Notes: generated by a model from the sequence alone, not told the origin. DNA of 12,403 bases from Prochlorococcus sp. AG-670-O11 (GCA_003211335.1 QCTA01000025.1:1-12403); one strand, 5' to 3'. Positions 1 through 8,527 are shown, numbered from the stretch's first letter. Numbers and translations are program-made.

Positions 1-837
<837 letters not shown>

Positions 838-861
838 TTAATAATTTTTGAAACAAATAAA

Positions 862-1173
862 TTAGCCGACTACAGCCAAAATATCTTTTTCTGAAAGCAA
901 GACGTACTCATCTCCTCCCAATTTAATGTCAGTACCAGCATATTTGCTGTACAAGACTTTATCGCCAATACTCACTTCAGGAGTTTGTCGGGAACCATCG
1001 TCGTTAAGCTTCCCAGGACCAACCTGAGCAACTTCTCCTACCTGTGGTTTTTCTTTAGCTGAGTCAGGCAAAAGGATGCCCCCAGCAGTTTTTTCCTCAG
1101 ATTCGGAAACTTTGATGAATATTCTATCTCCCAGTGGTTTGACTGTAGAGACTGTAAGTGAAACAGCTGCCAT
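862..1173 (-). CDS. groES: Co-chaperonin GroES (Cpn10)
   Basis: GroES forms the heptameric lid of the GroEL chamber. The 103-residue protein has the family layout: [12 protein letters not shown] near residues 12-23, the mobile loop with [13 protein letters not shown] at about 25-37, and the C-terminal strand [16 protein letters not shown]. The length is normal for the family (95-105). The start is the ATG at 1171-1173, and the N-terminal [10 protein letters not shown] extension before the core is typical of cyanobacterial GroES. The gene heads the groES-groEL operon. Its leader carries a short GC-rich hairpin, and a K-box lies about 118 bases upstream of the start (separate entries). There is no clear Shine-Dalgarno sequence. 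Confidence 0.97.
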   Translation of the reverse strand: MAAVSLTVSTVKPLGDRIFIKVSESEEKTAGGILLPDSAKEKPQVGEVAQVGPGKLNDDGSRQTPEVSIGDKVLYSKYAGTDIKLGGDEYVLLSEKDILAVVG

Positions 1174-1197
1174 AGATTAATGGAGTATCATAAATGC

Positions 1198-1210
1198 GAC
1201 GCTATGCGTC
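1198..1210 (-). promoter_or_regulatory. GC-rich hairpin in groES 5' leader
   Basis: On the minus strand the bases read GACGC-ATA-GCGTC, a perfect 5-bp stem with a 3-base loop, starting 25 bases upstream of the groES ATG. It stands out against AT-rich flanks. If the promoter proposed at 1225-1254 is right, the hairpin lies inside the untranslated leader. It could affect mRNA stability or translation. It does not cover the start codon, so a classical thermometer role is only a guess. Confidence 0.4.
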
Positions 1211-1224
1211 AAAAATTTGGCAAG

Positions 1225-1254
1225 AGTATTACTCAAACCTTATGATCAACAACA
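1225..1254 (-). promoter_or_regulatory. Possible groESL promoter (-35/-10) with palindrome over the -10
   Basis: On the minus strand TTGTTG (1252-1247), a 16-base spacer and AATACT (1230-1225), or TAATAC one base further upstream, resemble a sigma-70-type promoter about 50 bases upstream of groES. The -10 lies inside a perfect 11-base palindrome, GAGTATTACTC (1224-1234), which could be an operator or chance. I found no CIRCE element (TTAGCACTC-N9-GAGTGCTAA) anywhere between groES and atpD. The start of transcription is inferred, not known. Confidence 0.4.
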
Positions 1255-1284
1255 TAAACTGTTAAGCAGCAATTAAACCACTCT

Positions 1285-1314
1285 TTAACTGTGCGGTTGG
1301 CCGAACCCAGTTAA
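1285..1314 (-). promoter_or_regulatory. K-box of groESL within a 30-base nested dyad
   Basis: On the minus strand 1306-1291 reads GTTCGGCCAACCGCAC, which fits every fixed position of the cyanobacterial groE K-box as I recall it (GTTCGG-NNAN-CCNNAC). That element was described for light- and heat-responsive groE expression without HrcA/CIRCE. It is flanked by perfect 7-base inverted arms, TTAACTG (1285-1291) and CAGTTAA (1308-1314). A second, inner dyad, GGTT (1295-1298) with AACC (1304-1307), lies between them. The site is upstream of the proposed groES promoter, as an activator site would be, and its other end meets the proposed atpD -35. The companion N-box (GATCTA) is not found exactly; AATCTA at the groES start differs by one base. 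Confidence 0.75.
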
Positions 1315-1340
1315 CGAATATACCCTCGGGGTGGTAATAT
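1311..1340 (+). promoter_or_regulatory. Possible atpD promoter
   Basis: TTAACG (1311-1316) and TAATAT (1335-1340), spaced 18 bases, are the best sigma-70-like pair upstream of atpD, placing transcription start some 45 bases before the ATG. The -35 overlaps the right arm of the K-box dyad, so binding there could affect both divergent operons. A small ACCC-TCG-GGGT dyad (1322-1332) lies in the spacer. Other AT-rich hexamers nearby could serve instead. Confidence 0.35.
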
Positions 1341-1351
1341 TTCGCATTATG

Positions 1352-2853
<1,502 letters not shown>

Positions 2854-2901
2854 ATTATCAACTTTTATCAATAATTTTAAACTCTCTAAAAATTTAAATT
2901 T

Positions 2902-3306
2902 ATGGCAATTTCACTTAAAGTTTTAGCTCCAAATCAAAATGTTTACGAAGGTAAAGCTGAAGAGGTCATTCTTCCTAGTACCACCGGTCAAATCGGTGTA
3001 CTCCCTGGTCATATATCTTTGGTTACCGCTATAGATATTGGTGTCTTAAGACTAAGGATGAATTCCGAATGGAAATCGATAGCTTTAATGGGGGGCTTTG
3101 CTGAAATCGAATCAGATGAAGTTATAGTTCTAGTTAATAGCGCTGAAATTGGTTCAGACATCAATATCCAAAAGGCTGAGGATGCTCTTAAAGAAGCAAA
3201 ATTAGCAATTAACAAATTTCCTGAAAATGAGAAAAGTTCAGAAAAAATTAAAGCTCTTAATGAAATATCAAAAGCTGAGGCAAGAATTCAAGCTTCAAAA
3301 AACTAA
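2902..3306 (+). CDS. atpC: ATP synthase F1 subunit epsilon (atpC; atpE in cyanobacterial naming)
   Basis: Epsilon sits on the rotor with gamma and restrains ATP hydrolysis. The 134-residue protein has the N-terminal beta-sandwich ([40 protein letters not shown] at about 34-51) and a C-terminal region rich in Lys, Glu and Ala (about 88-134) that fits the mobile helical hairpin. It follows atpD by 48 bases and is presumably cotranscribed with it. The stop codon lies 3 bases from the stop of the convergent PSRP-3 gene, leaving no room for a separate terminator between them. The minus-strand ORF inside it is a shadow. Confidence 0.97.
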   Translation: MAISLKVLAPNQNVYEGKAEEVILPSTTGQIGVLPGHISLVTAIDIGVLRLRMNSEWKSIALMGGFAEIESDEVIVLVNSAEIGSDINIQKAEDALKEAKLAINKFPENEKSSEKIKALNEISKAEARIQASKN

Positions 3307-3309
3307 ATT

Positions 3310-3786
3310 TTAAGCTGTCCCACAGAAAGCAACTTCAGGAAATTTGAGCTTTGCCTCTTCCAATTTTTTCGTTTTACCTTCTTCTTGCCAATAGTTTATT
3401 ACTTCAGTAGCTTTGTTAAGTATTTCAACCCTTTCATTATCAGTAATCCAATTTTTATTCTCTAGTTCGCTTTTTAACTTTTCCCAAGCGTCATCTCTTG
3501 GCCAAAAATAGTAAGCGGTAAGAGGACTTGGACCTCCTCCAACAATTTGATCTACCGCCAATGCAACATTATCAGGTAACCATAAAATTTTAATTATAAA
3601 TCTACCCTCATCAGGTTTTGGTGTATAACCTGTAGGAACTCCATCTTCATCTCTTTTAGCTGCGGCTAAAACTGCATTTGCTCCCATCATTCCTGCATTT
3701 GGGGAAGTTGTTTTTGATTTTTGAGACACACTTTTTTGTTCTTGCTGATCAGGAGTATTCTCAGTAGTCTTATTTGATGAAGTCAT
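3310..3786 (-). CDS. Plastid/cyanobacterial 30S ribosomal protein PSRP-3 (Ycf65, cS23)
   Basis: This resembles the PSRP-3/Ycf65 family of small-subunit ribosomal proteins shared by cyanobacteria and plastids. The core spans about residues 62-135: [18 protein letters not shown], then [19 protein letters not shown] and a helix containing [11 protein letters not shown]. The FWPR-DAWE and NYWQ pieces are the parts I recognise. The first 60 residues are a low-complexity tail rich in Ser, Thr, Gln and Lys that is not part of the core and makes the protein longer than plastid Ycf65 (about 100 residues). An Ala-rich stretch (about 37-43) joins the two. A possible promoter is TTAGTG (3836-3831)/TATAAA (3813-3808), 17-base spacing, but its -35 is weak. 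Family assignment is by recalled resemblance. Confidence 0.85.
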   Translation of the reverse strand: MTSSNKTTENTPDQQEQKSVSQKSKTTSPNAGMMGANAVLAAAKRDEDGVPTGYTPKPDEGRFIIKILWLPDNVALAVDQIVGGGPSPLTAYYFWPRDDAWEKLKSELENKNWITDNERVEILNKATEVINYWQEEGKTKKLEEAKLKFPEVAFCGTA

Positions 3787-3836
3787 TAAAGTATTATTGA
3801 ATCTATTTTTATAATTTATCAGCTAATGGACACTAA

Positions 3837-3853
3837 TTGATCGTTTTGATCAA
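3837..3853. repeat. Inverted repeat upstream of the PSRP-3 gene
   Basis: TTGATC (3837-3842) and GATCAA (3848-3853) form a perfect 6-bp dyad around GTTTT. It lies about 50 bases upstream of the PSRP-3 start and about 45 bases after the stop of the 52-residue ORF, next to the weak -35 proposed for PSRP-3. It could be an operator. No T-run follows the stem in the minus-strand direction, so a classical terminator is unlikely. Confidence 0.35.
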
Positions 3854-3895
3854 AAATTCTAGGATTTATTTATCGATTATAACTAAAAATATATT

Positions 3896-4054
3896 TTATC
3901 TTTCATTAGATACTTCATAAAAATCATAAATTGTTGTCTCTAAAGAATCCCAAAGATCTTTGGGAATATCATTTTCTTCTGCAAACATTCCAAGTTGACT
4001 AGCCAAGCCTCTTGCCTGGGATAATTTGTAATCATAAGAACTAGTTTTATCCAT
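3896..4054 (-). CDS. Small conserved-looking hypothetical protein, 52 aa
   Basis: An ATG at 4052-4054 opens a 52-codon frame ending in TAA at 3896-3898. It encodes an acidic soluble peptide starting MDKTSSYDYKLSQARGLASQ, with a middle EENDIPKDLWDSLE and the end YDFYEVSNER. Codon use looks like that of its neighbours, and the peptide has a sensible mix of helix-forming residues with Trp and several Tyr/Phe, more like a real protein than a chance frame. It has no transmembrane segment or cysteines. It lies between pepP (56 bases upstream) and the PSRP-3 gene, all on one strand. AAGGA occurs 13 bases before the ATG, rather far for a ribosome-binding site. I do not recognise a family. Confidence 0.7.
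   Translation of the reverse strand: MDKTSSYDYKLSQARGLASQLGMFAEENDIPKDLWDSLETTIYDFYEVSNER
3948..3965. repeat. 18-base perfect palindrome inside the 52-aa ORF
   Basis: TCCCAAAGATCTTTGGGA reads the same on both strands with no mismatch. It falls over the codons for the PKDLWD part of the small ORF. It could be a binding site or an mRNA hairpin, or an accident of the codons. Confidence 0.5.
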
Positions 4055-4110
4055 TTTAAATTTTTTATCCTTATAAAAAAATAAATCTATTAATTAAATA
4101 AGTCAAATAT

Positions 4111-5436
4111 TCAATACTCTAAATCAGGAATCTCTTTCAATGCAGAGAAGCTTAGAATTTCTGGATCTTGTTCGTTTACAAGAATATCATCTTCAATTCT
4201 TATTCCTATACCTTTCCATTTTTCATCAATACTAGGCTGCCCTTCTGGGACTGGAATTCTATCACTAATATAAATACCTGGTTCGACAGTAAGAATCATT
4301 CCATTCTGTAATGGAACATCATATTCTCCCATCCTATATGCTCCAACATCATGAACGTCTAAACCAAGCCAATGTCCTGTTCTATGCATATAAAAATGTT
4401 TGTAAGATCCGTTTTCAATTATTCCATCAGTATCTCCTCTTAATAGTCCAATTTCCTTTAATCCTTCAACCAGAATTCTTAAAGCAACATTATGGACATC
4501 AGTAGAGTTAGAACCTTTTACCGAACTCTTTATTGCAGTTTTCTGGGCTTCTAAAACAATTTCATATATAAATCTCTGCTCTTTAGAAAATTTCCCTCCA
4601 ATAGGAATAGTCCTTGTAATATCACCATTGTAATAATCAATTAATGAACAACCTGCATCTACCAATAATAAATCACCCTTATTTAATTCAGAATTATTTG
4701 ATGTGTAATGCAAAATGCAGGCATTATCCCCTGAAGCAACGATAGAGTTATAGGCAGGACCTCTTGCGCCTTTTTCTAAAAAGAATCCTTCTATTAATCC
4801 TTGGATTTGTCTTTCATTTTTCTTTGATGAAATAGATTCCCTTACTAATTCATGGGCTTCAGCTGAAATTTGAGTAGCCACTCTCATTCTATTTATCTCA
4901 AAGTCACTTTTAATTAAGCGCATTTCATTGAGATAAATTTCAGGAGATTTTATAGAGTTTGCTCCAATTCCTACTCTTGAACGGGCTTCAAGTTGTTGAG
5001 AGAATACTTCCAAAACTATTTTTTCAATCTTAGGATGTTTGCCAATTGAATAAACAATTTCCTCTGAATCATTAATATAAATTGGAAGTAAATCTTTAAA
5101 ATCATTAATTGAATGAGCTTTATCTGCCTTAAATTCTCTTTCCGCACCTTCTATCCCCCATCTAAAGCCGTGCCAAACCTCACTCAAAATGTCTTTTGGA
5201 GCAACAAACAAAATAAATCTTTCCCCTTTTGGTTTATTAGATAAGAAAAGAGCGATAGAATCTGGTTCATCTAAACCAGTCAGGTACCAAAAATTGCTAT
5301 CTTGCCTAAAAGGATATTCACAATCGGCATGATGTCTAACTAAGTTGGAGCTTGGGATAATAGCAGCTCTACCATTTAATTTTTTCAAGAAAATTTCTCT
5401 TCTTTCATCAAATATTTTGCTCTCTGGTTTAAACAT
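4111..5436 (-). CDS. pepP: Xaa-Pro aminopeptidase (PepP, M24B family)
   Basis: This enzyme removes an N-terminal residue preceding proline and is a dimetal M24 'pita-bread' peptidase of the cytosol. It has 441 residues, the same as E. coli PepP. The N-terminal domain (about 1-170) includes NFWYLTGLDEPD (48-59). The catalytic domain keeps all five expected metal ligands: Asp260 (LLLVDAG), Asp272 (GDITRT), His355 (TGHWLGLDVHDVG), Glu385 (LTVEPGIY) and Glu415 (IRIEDD). His362 matches the substrate-site histidine. It should therefore be active. It is divergent from the DUF21 gene, with 73 bases between starts, and heads a minus-strand series with the 52-aa ORF and PSRP-3. The short plus-strand frame at 4311-4505 is a shadow. 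Confidence 0.95.
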   Translation of the reverse strand: MFKPESKIFDERREIFLKKLNGRAAIIPSSNLVRHHADCEYPFRQDSNFWYLTGLDEPDSIALFLSNKPKGERFILFVAPKDILSEVWHGFRWGIEGAEREFKADKAHSINDFKDLLPIYINDSEEIVYSIGKHPKIEKIVLEVFSQQLEARSRVGIGANSIKSPEIYLNEMRLIKSDFEINRMRVATQISAEAHELVRESISSKKNERQIQGLIEGFFLEKGARGPAYNSIVASGDNACILHYTSNNSELNKGDLLLVDAGCSLIDYYNGDITRTIPIGGKFSKEQRFIYEIVLEAQKTAIKSSVKGSNSTDVHNVALRILVEGLKEIGLLRGDTDGIIENGSYKHFYMHRTGHWLGLDVHDVGAYRMGEYDVPLQNGMILTVEPGIYISDRIPVPEGQPSIDEKWKGIGIRIEDDILVNEQDPEILSFSALKEIPDLEY

Positions 5437-5456
5437 AAAAGTTTTGATTGGCGAAT

Positions 5457-5486
5457 TTTATAAAAAAATGGAAGAATGAATTACAA
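5457..5486 (-). promoter_or_regulatory. Possible pepP promoter
   Basis: On the minus strand TTGTAA (5486-5481), an 18-base spacer and TATAAA (5462-5457) form a fair sigma-70-like promoter just upstream of the pepP ATG, leaving a leader of roughly 15 bases. The same 73-base gap must also hold the start signals of the divergent DUF21 gene, where the sequence is too AT-rich to pick one -10. Confidence 0.4.
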
Positions 5487-5509
5487 GATATTTTAAATAA
5501 TTAATTTTA

Positions 5510-6487
5510 ATGGAACCAAGTGTTTACATTCTAATTTTACTGATAATAATCATTTTAGTAGGTTCGGCATGTTGTTCAGGAGTAGAAGCAGCTTTTTTAG
5601 CGGTGAATTCAATAAGGATTTTAGAATTAGCATCAAAACAAAAACCTAAAAGTTCCGCTAATCAACTACTTAAACTGAGAAAACATCTTGGAAGAACTTT
5701 AACTGTAATTACAATTACTAATAATGGATTCAACATAATAGGTAGTCTCCTTTTGGGTGTCTATGGGGCTTTAATAATTAAAAGTAATTTCGGCTTAACA
5801 TTATTTTCAATTATTTTTTATGTATTAGTTGTATTACTAGGCGAGGTACTTCCTAAAGCGTTAGGTACAAGATTTTCAATACAAATAGCCATATTATCAG
5901 TTCCTATTTTGAGAATGTTAAATAGTTTAATGAGACCATTTTTACTATTAATAGAGCAATTATTTCCTGTTATCACTGCTGAGAACGAAATATCTACTGA
6001 TGAAGCAGAGATTAGACAAATGGCAAAAATTGGCTCTCAGAAAGGCTTTATAGAGGCTGATGAAGCAGCAATGATAATTAAGGTTTTTCAATTGAATGAT
6101 CTAAAAGCAAAAGATTTGATGATCCCTAGAGTATCAGCGCCAAGTCTTAATGGGTCCTCAAATCTTGATGAAATTTCAAAACTTATAATTTCGAATAATT
6201 CTCCATGGTGGGTTGTTTTGGGAGATAAAGTTGACAAAATACAAGGAATAGCAAAACGTGAAAACTTACTAACTAGTCTTATCAAAGGGGAAAATAAGAA
6301 ATTACTTTCTGAATTATGTGATCCTGTCGATTACATCCCAGAAATGATAAAAGTAGACAAGTTGTTAACAAGATTTGACAAGGATCATAAAGGAGTAAAA
6401 GTAGTAGTAGATGAATTCGGAGGATTCGTGGGAATAATTGGATCAGAAGCTGTACTATCTGTATTGGCAGGTTGGTGGCAGGAATAA
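5510..6487 (+). CDS. DUF21 (CNNM) membrane protein with CBS-domain pair
   Basis: The 325-residue protein has the CNNM/CorC (also called hemolysin-like) architecture, a family linked to Mg2+/divalent-cation export. Hydrophobic segments lie at about 5-22, 62-88, 95-115 and 123-140. DUF21 hallmarks are SGVEAAFLAVNSIR (23-36) and GEVLPKALGT (111-120). A cytosolic tail holds a CBS pair, about 200-255 (start KDLMIPR) and 270-322 (VVVDEFGGFVGIIG). The protein stops straight after the second CBS domain, so the C-terminal CorC_HlyC domain of longer members such as the roughly 420-residue E. coli paralogues is absent. The stop is 2 bases before the ATG of the GTPase gene, which suggests one transcript. 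Ion specificity cannot be read from the sequence. Confidence 0.88.
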   Translation: MEPSVYILILLIIIILVGSACCSGVEAAFLAVNSIRILELASKQKPKSSANQLLKLRKHLGRTLTVITITNNGFNIIGSLLLGVYGALIIKSNFGLTLFSIIFYVLVVLLGEVLPKALGTRFSIQIAILSVPILRMLNSLMRPFLLLIEQLFPVITAENEISTDEAEIRQMAKIGSQKGFIEADEAAMIIKVFQLNDLKAKDLMIPRVSAPSLNGSSNLDEISKLIISNNSPWWVVLGDKVDKIQGIAKRENLLTSLIKGENKKLLSELCDPVDYIPEMIKVDKLLTRFDKDHKGVKVVVDEFGGFVGIIGSEAVLSVLAGWWQE

Positions 6488-6492
6488 ATATG
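6480..6492 (+). promoter_or_regulatory. Shine-Dalgarno site that decides the GTPase start
   Basis: AGGA (6480-6483) lies 6 bases before the ATG at 6490-6492, an ideal spacing. This favours the ATG over the in-frame TTG at 6472, which would overlap the DUF21 gene by 16 bases. Clear Shine-Dalgarno sites are rare in this window. Confidence 0.65.
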
Positions 6493-7731
6493 AAGCAAAC
6501 TAATATTGATAAAAGTTATTTACTTTTAAAAAAATGGTGGGAAAGTATAAAACTTACAAACTATGAAAAATGTAATCTAAATAAAGAAATTATTTCTTTA
6601 AATCAACAACTATTTAGACTCAAAGAAAAACAATTAAGAATTGGAATATATGGAAAGTCAGGCGTGGGGAAATCTTATATTTTAAATTTATTATTAGGGA
6701 AAAAAGATTTTAAGACAGATATCATTAATGGATCTACAAAAAATATTGAAAGGAAAGAGTGGAATTTTAAACATCAAAACCTTAAATCTATCGAATTAAT
6801 TGATTCTCCTGGCTTTGATTTTTATGATATTAAAAATCCAGACAATATATTTTCGCAAATAAATAGTTCAGAACTAATTTTATTTGCCATAGCTGGAGAT
6901 ATAAATAGAAATGAAGTTTCACAGATCAATTCATTTATAAAGAACGGGAAAAAAATTATTCTTGTTTTTAATAAAATTGATATTTGGGAAAGGAATGATT
7001 TAAAAAAAATTTTAGAAAATATAAGATTAAAACTTCCTCATCATGTAAATATTCCAATAATAATAAATTCAAAAAATAATATTAAGAACCATTTAAGTGA
7101 ATTAATAAATAGTTACGGAGAATGTTTATTGACTTTAAATTCTCTTCAATTAGCTGATAAATTATTTTTGAAAATAAAACAAGAAAGATTGAAGAGAAGA
7201 CAAAGGGAAGCTCAATCGATTATTGGTAAATTTGCAACAATAAAAGCATCAGGCGTGGCATTAAATCCATTACTTATGCTTGATATTGCAGGTGGTTTTG
7301 CATTAGATACTGTATTAGTTAGTGAATTGAGTAAAGTTTATGGGTTAAATATTAAGGGTGAATCAGCACGGAAAATCATCAAAAAAATTTCAATAAACAA
7401 TATTTTCCTCGGAGCTACTCAAGTTGGTATAAATACATCTTTTAATTTATTACGGAAATTTTTCTTAGCCACTGCTCCTTTTACACACGGTCTATCATTA
7501 TTACCTTACGGACCAATTGCTATTGTACAAGCAGCAATATCGGTTCGATCCACAAAAATTATTGGGAAATTAGCCGCTAGAGAAATATTTAGGAACAGTA
7601 AAGGATGTATTTTAGATCCAACTCACATTATCAAAAAAGTCACAGTAAAAGAACCTGAAATGTTTGACTATACAAAAAATTATTTATCTAATAAAAATTT
7701 AGATAATAACTTTGCTATTTTTCTACCTTGA
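6490..7731 (+). CDS. P-loop GTPase with DUF697-like hydrophobic C-terminal domain
   Basis: This is a 413-residue protein from the preferred ATG. The G domain follows a Lys-rich N-terminal stretch: G1 GKSGVGKS (55-62), G3 DSPG (105-108), which resembles the Era/EngA-type small GTPases, and G4 NKID (161-164). A basic helix (KIKQERLKRRQREAQS, about 228-243) leads to a hydrophobic Gly/Ala/Leu-rich region (about 247-350) with NPLLMLDIAGGF and LSKVYGLNIKGESARK. This resembles the DUF697/YcjF-type membrane-associated tail of cyanobacterial GTPases. The exact partner or cargo is unknown. The gene is visibly more AT- and Lys/Asn/Ile-rich than the atp genes. It is 2 bases after the DUF21 gene, and its stop overlaps the nadD start by 4 bases, so translation is probably coupled. 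The DUF697 assignment is by pattern only. Confidence 0.82.
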   Translation: MKQTNIDKSYLLLKKWWESIKLTNYEKCNLNKEIISLNQQLFRLKEKQLRIGIYGKSGVGKSYILNLLLGKKDFKTDIINGSTKNIERKEWNFKHQNLKSIELIDSPGFDFYDIKNPDNIFSQINSSELILFAIAGDINRNEVSQINSFIKNGKKIILVFNKIDIWERNDLKKILENIRLKLPHHVNIPIIINSKNNIKNHLSELINSYGECLLTLNSLQLADKLFLKIKQERLKRRQREAQSIIGKFATIKASGVALNPLLMLDIAGGFALDTVLVSELSKVYGLNIKGESARKIIKKISINNIFLGATQVGINTSFNLLRKFFLATAPFTHGLSLLPYGPIAIVQAAISVRSTKIIGKLAAREIFRNSKGCILDPTHIIKKVTVKEPEMFDYTKNYLSNKNLDNNFAIFLP

Positions 7732-8309
7732 AATTTGATACTAAAAATCGGATTGCCTTATTTGGGACCAGTGCTGATCCTCCAACAATTGGTCATAAGA
7801 AAATACTTGAAGAATTATCAACCATGTATTCTTCTGTAGTTACTTATGCAAGTGATAATCCAAAAAAAAAGCATAAAGAAAGTATTTTCTTTCGAAACCT
7901 TCTTTTAAAATCACTAATAAAGGAAATAAATAATCCTAAAATCATATTTAATCCAAAAATAAGTAGTCAATGGGCAATAGAGTCAATTGAAAAGTGTAAA
8001 AAACTTTATGCCTTCAATAAAATCGATTTTGTAATAGGTAGTGATTTAATTACGGAAATTTTCTCATGGAAAAATTTTGATAAAATTATTCACGAAGTTA
8101 AATTACTAATAATCCAAAGAGAAGGATATTCCGTCGAACCTAATACTCTTAAGAGGTTAGAAAATAGTAAAGTTATTTTTGAAATTTCCTCATTAAATAT
8201 TCCAAATATATCTAGTTCGATGTTTAGATTAAATAACAACTATTCTGATATACCTGAATGTTTAATCGATGTAGTAAAAAATTATAATTTATATGAATTT
8301 ATTAGGTAG
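7728..8309 (+). CDS. nadD: Nicotinate-nucleotide adenylyltransferase (NadD)
   Basis: NadD joins nicotinate mononucleotide to ATP, forming deamido-NAD in NAD synthesis. The 193-residue protein carries the nucleotidyltransferase signature GTSADPPTIGHK (13-24), with the HxGH-type motif reading TIGH. It also has GSDLI (104-108), FSWKNFDKI (112-120), IIQREGY (128-134) and the C-terminal ISSSMFR (161-167), equivalent to the ISSTxxR substrate motif. The only suitable start is TTG at 7728-7730, within a TTGA overlap with the stop of the GTPase gene, because the next in-frame Met lies after the signature. Translation is therefore probably coupled to the GTPase. It is the last clear gene of this plus-strand group; 218 bases follow before the DUF3326 stop. 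Confidence 0.92.
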   Translation: MKFDTKNRIALFGTSADPPTIGHKKILEELSTMYSSVVTYASDNPKKKHKESIFFRNLLLKSLIKEINNPKIIFNPKISSQWAIESIEKCKKLYAFNKIDFVIGSDLITEIFSWKNFDKIIHEVKLLIIQREGYSVEPNTLKRLENSKVIFEISSLNIPNISSSMFRLNNNYSDIPECLIDVVKNYNLYEFIR

Positions 8310-8315
8310 TTGAAC

Positions 8316-8330
8316 GCAATTTCCCATTGC
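8316..8330. repeat. Short hairpin after nadD
   Basis: GCAAT (8316-8320) and ATTGC (8326-8330) form a perfect 5-bp stem with loop TTCCC, 6 bases after the nadD stop. There is no T-run, so it is at best a weak terminator or RNA-end stabiliser. TTGAAC (8310-8315) and TAATTA (8332-8337), spaced 16 bases, surround it and could instead be a promoter for the small ORF that follows. Confidence 0.3.
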
Positions 8331-8371
8331 ATAATTAATACAATGATGAGAGATCCTTGAAATAAAAAAAA

Positions 8372-8482
8372 ATGCCTCATATAACTGGTAAGACATATTC
8401 AAATCATAATTATCCTATAACATTAATTAAGAAAGCAGAATTTAAGAGAAAGCAAGTTACTCCAATACCTAAAATTAAGTAA
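8372..8482 (+). CDS. Possible 36-aa basic peptide
   Basis: The ATG at 8372 opens a 36-codon frame to TAA at 8480-8482, in the otherwise empty gap between nadD and the convergent DUF3326 gene. The product is strongly basic, starting MPHITGKTYSNHNYP and ending in a Lys/Arg-rich segment (KKAEFKRKQVTPIPKIK), with no cysteine or membrane helix. Against it: no Shine-Dalgarno sequence, an unusual AAG preference over AAA for this AT-rich genome, and the short length. For it: a possible promoter just upstream and a complete frame in a region with no other function. I do not recognise it. Confidence 0.3.
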   Translation: MPHITGKTYSNHNYPITLIKKAEFKRKQVTPIPKIK

Positions 8483-8527
8483 TAATTTAATTGGAAATGT
8501 ATGGATAATAATAATCGCAATCTCTAA

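Noticed and set aside
3009..3215. 68-codon minus-strand ORF inside atpC
   Set aside because: It is the shadow of the epsilon subunit, whose frame is complete and recognisable.
4311..4505. 64-codon plus-strand ORF
   Set aside because: It is antisense to the conserved catalytic region of pepP and has no context of its own.
6472..6489. TTG start for the GTPase, overlapping the DUF21 gene by 16 bases
   Set aside because: The ATG at 6490 has AGGA at ideal spacing and leaves a 2-base gap. The extra six residues MVAGIN are just the other frame of the DUF21 end.
8316..8330. Rho-independent terminator for nadD
   Set aside because: The 5-bp stem is AT-rich and not followed by a T-run.
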